Below are positions 1 to 5,384 of a stretch of 7,395 nt of DNA, piece after piece. The DNA lies in NCBI GenBank assembly GCA_030693565.1, contig JAUYAJ010000446.1, forward strand, positions 1-7,395, in the 5' to 3' direction. The notes below the pieces were generated by a model. The model was given only the letters and a program-made list of their open reading frames with translations. It was not told the DNA's origin and made no database searches. A program made the translations under genes and the position numbers. This stretch comes from Rubrivivax sp. (GTDB lineage Bacteria; Pseudomonadota; Gammaproteobacteria; Burkholderiales; Burkholderiaceae_C). How positions within the stretch are numbered: the first letter of the stretch is position 1; each line of letters opens with the position of its first letter.

Positions 1-159
1 ATCTCCACCGCCAGCGACGCCACGCCGCTGTGGATTCCGCAGCTGTCGTTCGCCGTCGGCACCTTGATCCTGACCATCGCCTTCATCGACGAACTGGTGC
101 TCGAGCTGCGCGGCCGCCGCAGCGGGCCCACCAGCGACGAAGCCGTGCGCAGCGAATAA
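1..159 (+). CDS. TRAP transporter small permease subunit (DctQ family), C-terminal part only
   Basis: The reading frame is open from the first base and ends in TAA at 157-159, giving the last 52 residues of a protein that starts upstream of the window. It has a Trp-Ile-Pro turn (residues 11-13 of the visible part), then one hydrophobic segment of about 20 residues and a basic, Arg-rich cytoplasmic tail. This is the usual ending of DctQ subunits, whose fourth membrane helix follows a short 'P-x-W-x-P' loop. DctQ is the small membrane subunit of tripartite ATP-independent periplasmic (TRAP) transporters, which import carboxylates and related acids using an ion gradient. The assignment rests mainly on the adjacent DctM gene, which begins 9 bases after this stop; the fragment alone would be too short to name. 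The substrate cannot be told, because no periplasmic binding protein (DctP) gene is visible. Confidence 0.8.
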   Translation: MSTASDATPLWIPQLSFAVGTLILTIAFIDELVLELRGRRSGPTSDEAVRSE

Positions 160-168
160 ACCAACGCC

Positions 169-1470
169 ATGTCCGACATCGCCATCACCGCTTTGCTGGT
201 CGTCACGCTGTTCCTCATTCTGGGCAGCGGGGTCTGGATCGGCCTGACGCTGACCGGCGTAGCCTGGATCGGCATGCAGCTGTTCAGCTCGCGCCCCGCC
301 GGCGACGCGATGGCGGTGACGATCTGGGGTTCGTCGTCGAGCTGGACGCTGACCGCGCTGCCGCTGTTCGTCTGGATGGGCGAGATCCTGTTCCGCACCC
401 GGCTCAGCCAGGACATGTTCCGCGGCCTGGCGCCGTGGATGCAGTCGCTGCCCGGGCGGCTGCTGCATGTCAACGTCGCCGGCTGCGCGATCTTTGCCGC
501 CGTCTCCGGCTCCAGCGCCGCCACCTGCGCCACCATCGGCAAGATGAGCCTGCCCGAGCTCAAGGCCCGCGGCTACCCCGACGGCATCGCGATCGGCTCG
601 CTGGCCGGCGCCGGCACGCTGGGGCTGCTGATTCCGCCGTCGATCATCATGATCGTCTACGGCGTCAGCGCCGAGGTCTCGATCGCCCAGCTCTTCGTCG
701 CCGGCATCCTGCCCGGCCTGCTGTTGGCCTCACTGTTCTCGGGCTACCTGGCGTTCTGGGCCTGGCGCAACCCCGGCCTGGTGCCGGCGCCCGACCGCCA
801 ATGGACGCTGGCCGAAAAGCTGCGTGAGTCGCGCCACCTGATCCCGGTCATGCTGCTCATACTGGCCGTGCTCGGCAGCATCTACTCAGGCGTGGCCACC
901 GCCACCGAGGCGGCGGCGCTGGGCGTGGTGGGCGCGCTGGCGATCTCGGCAGCGCAAGGTTCACTGACCTGGGAGACCTTTCGCGACTCGCTGCTCGGCG
1001 GCACGCGGCTGTATTGCATGATCGCGATGATCCTGGCCGGCGCCGCTTTCCTGACGCTGAGCATGGGTTACATCGGCCTGCCGCGCCACCTGGCCGAGTG
1101 GATCGCCACGCTGGCGCTGAGCCAGGTCGAGTTGCTGCTGGCGCTGATGTGTTTCTACATCCTGCTCGGCTGCTTCCTCGACGGCATCTCGATGGTGGTG
1201 TTGACGATGGGCGTGATCCTGCCCACCGTGCAAGCCGCCGGCCTGGACCTGCTGTGGTTCGGCATCTTCATCGTCGTCGTCGTCGAGATGGCGCAGATCA
1301 CGCCGCCGGTGGGTTTCAACCTCTTCGTGCTGCAAGGCATGACCGGGCGCGAACTGGGCTGGATCGCCAAAGTCACGCTGCCCTTCTTCCTGCTGATGGC
1401 GGTGGCGCTGGCCTTGCTCTACCTGTTCCCCCAAGTGGTGACCTTTCTGCCGCAGCAGATGCGCGGCTGA
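169..1470 (+). CDS. TRAP transporter large permease subunit (DctM family)
   Basis: This 433-aa protein matches the usual DctM length (about 425-430 residues) and is hydrophobic almost throughout, as expected for the ion-coupled transport channel of a TRAP system in the inner membrane. Hallmarks are the small-residue loop V-S-G-S-S-A-A-T at residues 112-119, the G-T-L-G-L-L-I-P-P-S re-entrant motif at 149-158 followed by a Tyr-Gly, and its pseudo-repeat E-M-A-Q-I-T-P-P-V-G-F-N at 373-384. These are the conserved elements of the two inverted repeats of the DctM/ion-transporter superfamily. ATG at 169 is chosen because the first membrane segment follows directly and it lies 9 bases after the small-subunit stop, as in an operon. 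No clear Shine-Dalgarno is present, so translation may be coupled to the upstream gene. Substrate is unknown; the family usually takes up C4-dicarboxylates, keto acids, sialic acid or similar organic anions. It appears unrelated to the pilus genes downstream. Confidence 0.95.
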   Translation: MSDIAITALLVVTLFLILGSGVWIGLTLTGVAWIGMQLFSSRPAGDAMAVTIWGSSSSWTLTALPLFVWMGEILFRTRLSQDMFRGLAPWMQSLPGRLLHVNVAGCAIFAAVSGSSAATCATIGKMSLPELKARGYPDGIAIGSLAGAGTLGLLIPPSIIMIVYGVSAEVSIAQLFVAGILPGLLLASLFSGYLAFWAWRNPGLVPAPDRQWTLAEKLRESRHLIPVMLLILAVLGSIYSGVATATEAAALGVVGALAISAAQGSLTWETFRDSLLGGTRLYCMIAMILAGAAFLTLSMGYIGLPRHLAEWIATLALSQVELLLALMCFYILLGCFLDGISMVVLTMGVILPTVQAAGLDLLWFGIFIVVVVEMAQITPPVGFNLFVLQGMTGRELGWIAKVTLPFFLLMAVALALLYLFPQVVTFLPQQMRG

Positions 1471-1489
1471 AACCGACTTGCTTTCGGTT
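1471..1489 (+). other. Small inverted repeat just after the dctM stop
   Basis: AACCGA (1471-1476) and TCGGTT (1484-1489) form a perfect 6-bp stem with a 7-base loop immediately behind the dctM stop codon. There is no run of T after it, so it is not a canonical intrinsic terminator. It could be a weak 3'-end stabilising stem or chance. Confidence 0.25.
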
Positions 1490-1600
1490 GTATGAATTGC
1501 GCGCCACGGCGAATTGTCCGTGCGGGTGCTTGCAGCATGACCACGCGTTGGCGTTGACCTGCCGACGTCGTGCGCGCCAAGGACGCCGGGTGGCCGCCTT

Positions 1601-1636
1601 CGCTCATGCCCGGGGACAGCGCCCCGGGCATGAGCG
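1601..1636. terminator. Perfect 15-bp hairpin, possible U-less terminator of the TRAP operon
   Basis: Bases 1601-1615 (CGCTCATGCCCGGGG) are the exact reverse complement of 1622-1636, with a 6-base loop ACAGCG at 1616-1621. The stem is very stable and lies 130 bases past the dctM stop, the expected area for a transcript end. Neither side carries a T tract, so it does not meet the intrinsic terminator rule; GC-rich bacteria do sometimes use strong stems without one. Other readings are an RNA-stabilising 3' stem, a dyad-symmetric protein-binding site, or one copy of an intergenic palindromic repeat. The palindrome is certain; its role is not. Confidence 0.4.
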
Positions 1637-1815
1637 CAGCACAGTGCCTCGCCGTCCCGATCCCGCGCTCACAGGTGGCGCGCGAAGATCCGTCCAAGCC
1701 GCTATGGCTGAAGTAACGACGCGCCAGGCTGATGGGCTTGATCGCCCATGCGCATGAAACGCCCGAACAGCGCCGCCAGCAGGCCCCACTTCCACCGATC
1801 AGCGCGCAACCAGGC

Positions 1816-1829
1816 TGCCTAGGATGGCC
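1816..1829 (+). promoter_or_regulatory. Promoter-like element upstream of mshE (candidate -10 region)
   Basis: TGCCTAGGATGGCC contains TAGGAT at 1820-1825, which keeps the TA...AT frame of a sigma-70 -10 hexamer. A nearly identical 14-mer (13 of 14) lies at 5862-5875 in front of mshD. CTAG is a rare tetranucleotide in GC-rich proteobacterial DNA; I found it three times in the window, two of them in these elements. Transcription starting just after it would leave a leader of about 30 bases before ATG 1866. No good -35 hexamer is seen at the right distance, so an activator or another sigma factor would be needed. Weak call. Confidence 0.3.
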
Positions 1830-1865
1830 GCCAGAAGCGGCATTCCGCCGCGCAACGGCCCCGCC

Positions 1866-3611
1866 ATGCTCATCGACCCCAAGGAATCCGCCAGCGTCGC
1901 CGTCGCCGCAACGCCGGCGCCGCCCCAGCGCATCCGCCTGGGCGACGTGCTGGTGCAGCAGAACCTGGTGTCGGCCGAACAGCTCGACAAGGCCTTGCAG
2001 TTGCAGCGCGGCACCGGCAAGAAGCTCGGCCGCATGCTGATCGACGCCGGCCTGATCACCGAAGAGGCCCTGGCCCATGGCCTGGCACGCCAGCTGCGCG
2101 TGCCGGTGGTCAACCTGAAGAGCTTTCCGCTCAAGAGCGAGACCGTGCGCCTGCTGGCCGAGTCGCCGGCGCGGCGCCACCGCGCCGTCGTCCTCGAAGA
2201 CAAGGGCGAACATCTGCTGGTCGGCTTTGCCGACCCGCTCGACCTGGCGGCCTACGACGACGTCACCCGGCTGCTCAAGCGCCAGGTGCGCATCGCCGTC
2301 GTCCCCGAAAGCCAGTTGCTGCCGGTGTTTGACCGCCATTACCGGCGCACCGAGGAAATCTCCGGCCTGGCCAAGGCGCTTGAAGAAGACATTGGCGACG
2401 CCGTCGACTTCGGTGTGCTGCAAGCCAGCGTCGGCCAGGAAGGCGCGCCGGTGGTGCGCCTGCTGCAAAGCGTGTTCGAAGACGCGATGCAGGTCGGCGC
2501 CTCCGACGTCCACCTGGAACCGCAGGAAGGCGGGCTGCTGATCCGCAGCCGCATCGACGGCGTGCTGCAGACCCAGACCCAGGCCGACAAACGCATCGCC
2601 GCCGCGCTGGCCCAGCGCCTGAAGCTGATGGCCGGTCTGGACATCTCTGAAAAGCGCCTGCCGCAGGACGGCCGCTTCACGCTGCGGCTGCGCGATCGCA
2701 CCGTCGACGTCCGGCTGTCGACGCTGCCCTCGCAGTACGGCGAATCGGGGGTGATGCGGCGGCTCGGCCAGGGCGACGCGGTGCGCCGGGTCGACGAGAT
2801 CGGCATGCCGGCCGACATGCTCGAACGTTTCCGCGAAATCCTGGGCCGCCACTCGGGCATGGTGCTGGTCACCGGCCCCACCGGCTCGGGCAAGACGACG
2901 ACGCTGTACGCCGCGCTCGGCGAGATCGACGCCGAACAGCAGAAGATCATCACCGTCGAAGACCCGATCGAATACCGGCTGCCCGGGCTGACCCAGGTGC
3001 AAGTCAACGACAAGATCGAACTCACCTTTGCCCGCGTGCTGCGCGCCACGCTGCGCCAGGACCCCGACGTCATCCTGGTCGGCGAAATCCGCGACGCCGA
3101 GACCGCCGCCATCGGCCTGCGCGCGGCCATCACCGGCCACATGGTGTTGTCGTCGCTGCACACCCGCGACGCCATCGGCACCCCGTTCCGGCTGCTCGAC
3201 ATGGGCGTGCCGCCCTTCATGGTGGCCAGCGCGCTGCAAGCCGTGGTGGCGCAGCGGCTGCTGCGCCGCAATTGCGACAACTGCGCCGAGCCACATGCCG
3301 CGTCGCCGCAGGAAGCCGGCTGGCTCAGCGCCATCGGCGGCGAAGGCGCTGCCGGCGAACGCACTTTGCGTGGCCATGGCTGCTCGGCCTGCAACGGCAC
3401 CGGCTACACCGGCCGCCTTGGCGTGTACGAGATGCTGGAGATGGACGCCGCGCTGGCGCAAGCCGCCACCCAGTCCGACCCGGCGCTGTTCACCCGGCTG
3501 GCGCGCGAGCAGCTCAAGGGCAAGACGCTGGCCCACCGTGCGCTGGCGCTGGTGCGCTTCGGCCGCACCTCGGTGGCCGAGGCGATGCGCCTGGCCAGCG
3601 ACCTCGACTGA
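1866..3611 (+). CDS. mshE: MSHA pilus assembly ATPase MshE (GspE/PilB family) with N-terminal c-di-GMP-binding MshEN module
   Basis: This 581-aa cytoplasmic ATPase should power pilin polymerisation on the MshG platform. The N-terminus carries two 24-residue MshEN motifs (R24-Q47 and K53-Q76, each with L-G at positions 2-3 and L at 17 and 21) joined by a 5-residue linker, the arrangement that binds c-di-GMP in this family. The ATPase core has Walker A G-P-T-G-S-G-K-T (337-344, Lys343), an Asp box around E365-D366-P367, Walker B D-P-D-V-I-L-V-G-E (399-407) and a His box with H425 and H432. Two Cys-x2-Cys pairs (470/473 and 506/509) form the zinc site of GspE/PilB assembly ATPases. The H-T-R-D-A-I-G-T-P-F-R-L-L-D-M-G stretch resembles MshE rather than PilB. 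ATG 1866 is preferred because the first motif follows after 23 residues, as in the family; ATG 1824 would add 14 residues, but it lies inside a promoter-like sequence with an AGG directly abutting it. Neither start has a good Shine-Dalgarno. Odd: Gly295 and Arg299 in the usually hydrophobic G-E-S-V-V-M-R-L-L strand. Confidence 0.93.
   Translation: MLIDPKESASVAVAATPAPPQRIRLGDVLVQQNLVSAEQLDKALQLQRGTGKKLGRMLIDAGLITEEALAHGLARQLRVPVVNLKSFPLKSETVRLLAESPARRHRAVVLEDKGEHLLVGFADPLDLAAYDDVTRLLKRQVRIAVVPESQLLPVFDRHYRRTEEISGLAKALEEDIGDAVDFGVLQASVGQEGAPVVRLLQSVFEDAMQVGASDVHLEPQEGGLLIRSRIDGVLQTQTQADKRIAAALAQRLKLMAGLDISEKRLPQDGRFTLRLRDRTVDVRLSTLPSQYGESGVMRRLGQGDAVRRVDEIGMPADMLERFREILGRHSGMVLVTGPTGSGKTTTLYAALGEIDAEQQKIITVEDPIEYRLPGLTQVQVNDKIELTFARVLRATLRQDPDVILVGEIRDAETAAIGLRAAITGHMVLSSLHTRDAIGTPFRLLDMGVPPFMVASALQAVVAQRLLRRNCDNCAEPHAASPQEAGWLSAIGGEGAAGERTLRGHGCSACNGTGYTGRLGVYEMLEMDAALAQAATQSDPALFTRLAREQLKGKTLAHRALALVRFGRTSVAEAMRLASDLD
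1935..2093 (+). other. Tandem MshEN c-di-GMP-binding motifs inside MshE
   Basis: Codons 24-47 and 53-76 of mshE encode two motif copies separated by exactly five residues (R-G-T-G-K). Both keep L-G at positions 2-3, an aliphatic pair at 6-7, L at 17 and 21, and the terminal Q24. The first has Arg at position 1 but Asn33 at position 10, where Gly is usual. The second has the position-10 Gly but Lys53 in place of the usual Arg at position 1. Binding is therefore likely, though both copies deviate slightly from consensus. Confidence 0.8.
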
Positions 3612-3637
3612 TGCGCACCGGCCGCCAATTCGCATGA
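3611..3637 (+). other. Eight-codon linking frame between mshE and mshG
   Basis: ATG 3611-3613 overlaps the mshE stop as TGATG, and its own TGA (3635-3637) overlaps the mshG start as ATGA. The frame encodes MRTGRQFA. Such stop-start overlaps are how terminating ribosomes pass to the next gene, and mshG has no Shine-Dalgarno of its own. It may equally be chance in a 22-base spacer; I do not propose a functional peptide. Confidence 0.25.
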
Positions 3638-4869
3638 ACGCCTACGCCTGGCGCGGCCGCAACCAGCGCGGCGAGGTCATCACCGGCGCGCTCGACGCCG
3701 AGAGCGAGGACGCGGTCGCCGACCACTTGCTGGCCACCGGCGTCACCCCGGTTGCCATCACCCGCAAGTCCGCCAGCGCGACAGCACCGACCGGTGGCGG
3801 CTGGCAAGCGCTGCGCGCGGCGCCGGTCGACCTGCACGACTTGCTGCTGTTTTCGCGCCAGATGCACACCTTGCAGCGCGCCGGCGTGCCGATCCTGCGC
3901 GCGCTGGCCGGGTTGCAGGCATCGACCTCCAAGCGCAGCCTGACCCTGCTGCTGGAAGACTTGCGCGCCGCACTCGACCAGGGCCGCGAGCTGGCCACCG
4001 CAATGGCCCGCCATCCGCGCGTCTTCGGTGCCTTCTACGTCGCCATGATCCGCGTCGGCGAAATGACCGGCCGCCTGACCGAGGCCTTCGGCCGCCTGGC
4101 CGAACACCTGGAGTTCGAGATCGACGTGCGCGAGCGCGTCAAGCAGGCGCTGCGCTACCCGTGCCTGGTGCTGGTGGCCATTGGCATCGCGCTGGTCGTC
4201 ATCAACATCTTCGTCATCCCCACCTTCGCCACCGTGTTCGCCGGCTTCAAGGCCGAGTTGCCGCTGATGACACGCGTGCTGCTGGGCTTTTCGGCCTGGA
4301 TGCTGCGCTGGTGGCCGCTGCTGCTGGCCGCGGCCATCGGCGCCGCCTGGGGCGTGAAGGCCTGGCTGGCGACGCCGCAAGGCCGCTACCGCTGGGACCG
4401 CCTGAAGCTGCGGCTGCCGATCGCCGGCCCGATCGTGCTCAAGGCCACGCTGGCGCGCTTTGCCCGCAGTTTCGCCATGGCCTCGCGCAGCGGAGTGCCG
4501 ATCAGCCGCGCGATGACGGTGGTGGCGCAGACGGTGGACAACGCTTTCATCGGCGAGCGCATCGAGCAGATGCGCGACGGCGTCGAACGCGGCGAGAGCC
4601 TGTCGCGCTGCGCCGCCGCCGCCGGCGTCTTCACCCCGGTGGTGCTGCAGATGATCGCCGTCGGCGAGGAAACCGGCGAGCTCGACACCTTGCTGGTGGA
4701 GATCGCCCAGATGTACGAGCGCGAGACCGACTACGCGATCAAGGGCTTGTCCAGCGCCATCGAGCCGGTGCTGCTGGTGGTCATCGGCGCGCTGGTGCTG
4801 GTGCTGGCGCTGGGCGTCTTCCTGCCGCTGTGGGACCTGGGCCAGGCGGCCGGCGGCCGCAGCCGCTGA
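3634..4869 (+). CDS. mshG: MSHA pilus inner-membrane platform protein MshG (GspF/PilC family)
   Basis: This 411-aa polytopic membrane protein is the assembly platform that couples MshE to pilin extraction from the membrane. After a soluble N-terminal region (residues 1-68) come two homologous T2SSF domains, about 69-195 and 270-400. Each has the family's V-G-E-x-T-G signature, at V141-G142-E143 and V343-G344-E345. Predicted membrane helices lie near 175-202, 226-246 and 379-399, the usual three-helix pattern of GspF/PilC. Length fits MshG (about 400 residues). ATG 3634 starts the typical M-x-A-Y-x-W-R-G-R opening and lies 22 bases after the mshE stop. No Shine-Dalgarno is present; an 8-codon mini-frame (3611-3637) overlaps both the mshE stop and this start and might couple translation. 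Position directly after mshE matches the E-G order of MSHA operons; an mshF gene is not found after it. Confidence 0.93.
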   Translation: MNAYAWRGRNQRGEVITGALDAESEDAVADHLLATGVTPVAITRKSASATAPTGGGWQALRAAPVDLHDLLLFSRQMHTLQRAGVPILRALAGLQASTSKRSLTLLLEDLRAALDQGRELATAMARHPRVFGAFYVAMIRVGEMTGRLTEAFGRLAEHLEFEIDVRERVKQALRYPCLVLVAIGIALVVINIFVIPTFATVFAGFKAELPLMTRVLLGFSAWMLRWWPLLLAAAIGAAWGVKAWLATPQGRYRWDRLKLRLPIAGPIVLKATLARFARSFAMASRSGVPISRAMTVVAQTVDNAFIGERIEQMRDGVERGESLSRCAAAAGVFTPVVLQMIAVGEETGELDTLLVEIAQMYERETDYAIKGLSSAIEPVLLVVIGALVLVLALGVFLPLWDLGQAAGGRSR

Positions 4870-4881
4870 CGCTGGGCGTCA
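4867..4881 (+). other. Short hairpin over the mshG stop codon
   Basis: TGACGC (4867-4872) and GCGTCA (4876-4881) form a perfect 6-bp stem with a 3-base loop, the mshG TGA being its first three bases. No T tract follows, so it would be at best a weak terminator or pause site separating mshEG from the pilin gene. It ends 7 bases before the candidate FliA promoter. Confidence 0.25.
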
Positions 4882-4888
4882 AATCGAC

Positions 4889-4915
4889 TCAAGTTCCCAA
4901 ACCAGCGGCCGAAAA
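4889..4915 (+). promoter_or_regulatory. Candidate sigma-28 (FliA) promoter of the major pilin gene
   Basis: TCAAGTTC (4889-4896), an 11-base spacer, then GCCGAAAA (4908-4915). The established FliA consensus in enterobacteria is TAAAGTTT-N11-GCCGATAA; this site matches 6 of 8 at -35 and 7 of 8 at -10 with exactly the consensus spacing. Transcription should begin near 4922-4924, leaving a leader of about 60 bases before the pilin ATG. The site lies in the 115-base gap between mshG and the pilin gene, where an extra promoter would let the abundant fibre subunit be made in excess of the assembly machinery. No convincing sigma-70 pair is seen in the same gap. Confidence 0.6.
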
Positions 4916-4973
4916 CACGGACATGCCGCGGCACGCATGCTGGCGGCAGCGGCTCTTCCCCCAGACACAAGTC

Positions 4974-4978
4974 AGAGG
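4974..4978 (+). promoter_or_regulatory. Ribosome binding site of the major pilin gene
   Basis: AGAGG with a 6-base spacer to ATG 4985 is one of only two well-spaced Shine-Dalgarno sequences in the cluster. It decides the start: an in-frame ATG at 4937 lies upstream of it and would put 16 extra residues ahead of the prepilin leader. Confidence 0.75.
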
Positions 4979-4984
4979 TCTACC

Positions 4985-5353
4985 ATGAAGTCCAGGCAAA
5001 CCGGTTTCACGCTCATCGAGTTGGTGATGGTCATCGTGCTGATCGGCGTGCTCGCCGCCGTCGCCGTGCCCAAGTTCGTCGACCTCGGCAGCGATGCCCG
5101 AGCAGCCGCCGCCCAGGGCGTGGCCGGCGGCCTGTCGTCGGCAGCGTCGATCAACTACGCCGCCCGCAAGGCGCGCTCGACCAACGGTGTGGCGGTGACC
5201 AACTGCCAGCACGTCGGCCCGCTGCTGCAAGGCGGCCTGCCCAGCGGCTACGCCATCACCGACACCACCGTGGCGGCCGACGCCAGCGTCGACTGCACGG
5301 TGACCGGGCCGTCGAGCGCCACCGCGACCTTCAGCGCCATCGGCATCAACTGA
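4985..5353 (+). CDS. mshA: MSHA-type type IV pilin, probable major fibre subunit (MshA/MshB-like)
   Basis: A 122-aa prepilin with a 7-residue basic leader ending in Gly7, then Phe8 and Glu12 (position +5) and a hydrophobic helix to about residue 28. The F-T-L-I-E-L-V-M-V-I core followed by V-P-K-F-V-D-L and an Ala-rich G-V-A-G-G-L-S-S-A-A stretch is characteristic of MSHA pilins. Prepilin peptidase should cut after Gly7 and the mature protein would join the pilus fibre. Cys74 and Cys104 probably form the C-terminal disulphide loop. It has its own good ribosome binding site and probably its own promoter, and is followed by a GC-rich hairpin, all fitting a highly expressed subunit. The mature length (115 aa) is short for MshA. 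It is the only pilin between mshG and mshC, where well-studied loci have mshF, mshB and mshA, so it could equally be named mshB; the symbol reflects its likely role. Confidence 0.85.
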   Translation: MKSRQTGFTLIELVMVIVLIGVLAAVAVPKFVDLGSDARAAAAQGVAGGLSSAASINYAARKARSTNGVAVTNCQHVGPLLQGGLPSGYAITDTTVAADASVDCTVTGPSSATATFSAIGIN

Positions 5354-5358
5354 CGCGC

Positions 5359-5374
5359 CGGGCCCGGAGGCCCG
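5359..5374 (+). other. GC-rich hairpin between the major pilin gene and mshC
   Basis: CGGGCC (5359-5364) and GGCCCG (5369-5374) form a perfect 6-bp stem with loop CGGA, extendable by three more pairs across a one-base bulge. It starts 6 bases after the pilin stop. The GGAGG at 5366-5370, the only ribosome-binding-like sequence before mshC, lies in the loop and right arm and would be masked when the stem forms. A role in reducing expression of the minor pilins relative to the major pilin is plausible, but not shown. Confidence 0.4.
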
Positions 5375-5384
5375 CGCTCATCCC

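Larger units (their letters stand above)
1471..1865. other. Intergenic region between the TRAP operon and the pilus cluster
   Basis: About 395 bases without a recognisable gene. It contains a small stem at 1471-1489, a very strong hairpin at 1601-1636, a 6-bp stem at 1732-1749 (ATGGGC/GCCCAT with a 6-base loop) and a promoter-like element at 1816-1829. One + frame runs from ATG 1492 to TAA 1714-1716 with a single internal TGA at 1555-1557. The part after that TGA reads moderately protein-like but has no Shine-Dalgarno, and I do not recognise it. The minus strand is also open through this stretch, but that frame simply continues through the antisense of mshE and is typical GC-rich shadowing. 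The region could be a long leader, a remnant of a lost gene, or could encode a structured RNA; the sequence alone does not decide. Confidence 0.6.

Noticed and set aside
30..827. Overlapping + frame across the TRAP genes
   Set aside because: Arg/His-rich out-of-frame reading; the other frame gives an unmistakable DctM.
1264..1281. 18-base stretch shared with mshD (5984-6001), and GTC runs
   Set aside because: Both encode Ile-Phe-Ile-Val-Val-Val in membrane helices with the same preferred codons; low-complexity coincidence rather than a repeat.
1554..1559. TTGACC as a -35 box in the gap
   Set aside because: No -10-like hexamer 16-18 bases downstream.
1824..1865. Upstream ATG that would lengthen MshE by 14 residues
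   Set aside because: It lies in the promoter-like element with AGG touching the ATG; family N-termini begin close to the first MshEN motif. Not excluded.
2268..2300. Second possible FliA-like TCAAG ... GCCG pair inside mshE
   Set aside because: Spacing is off by one, the -10 part is poor (GCCGTCGT), and it lies within coding sequence.
1419..3635. Very long open frame on the minus strand (738 codons) opposite mshE
   Set aside because: It is the antisense shadow of a GC-rich gene: its sequence is low-complexity Gly/Ala/Arg/Gln/His without any family motif, while the + strand frame has every ATPase motif.
2339..4380. Further long minus-strand frames opposite mshE and mshG
   Set aside because: Same shadow effect; Ser/Arg/Ala-rich translations with no domain and no initiation signal.
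4924..4933. TGCCGCGGCA palindrome in the pilin leader
   Set aside because: A 10-base GC palindrome is common in DNA of this composition and has no supporting partner or spacing.
4937..4984. Upstream in-frame ATG for the pilin gene
   Set aside because: It precedes the ribosome binding site at 4974-4978 and would bury the prepilin leader behind 16 extra residues.
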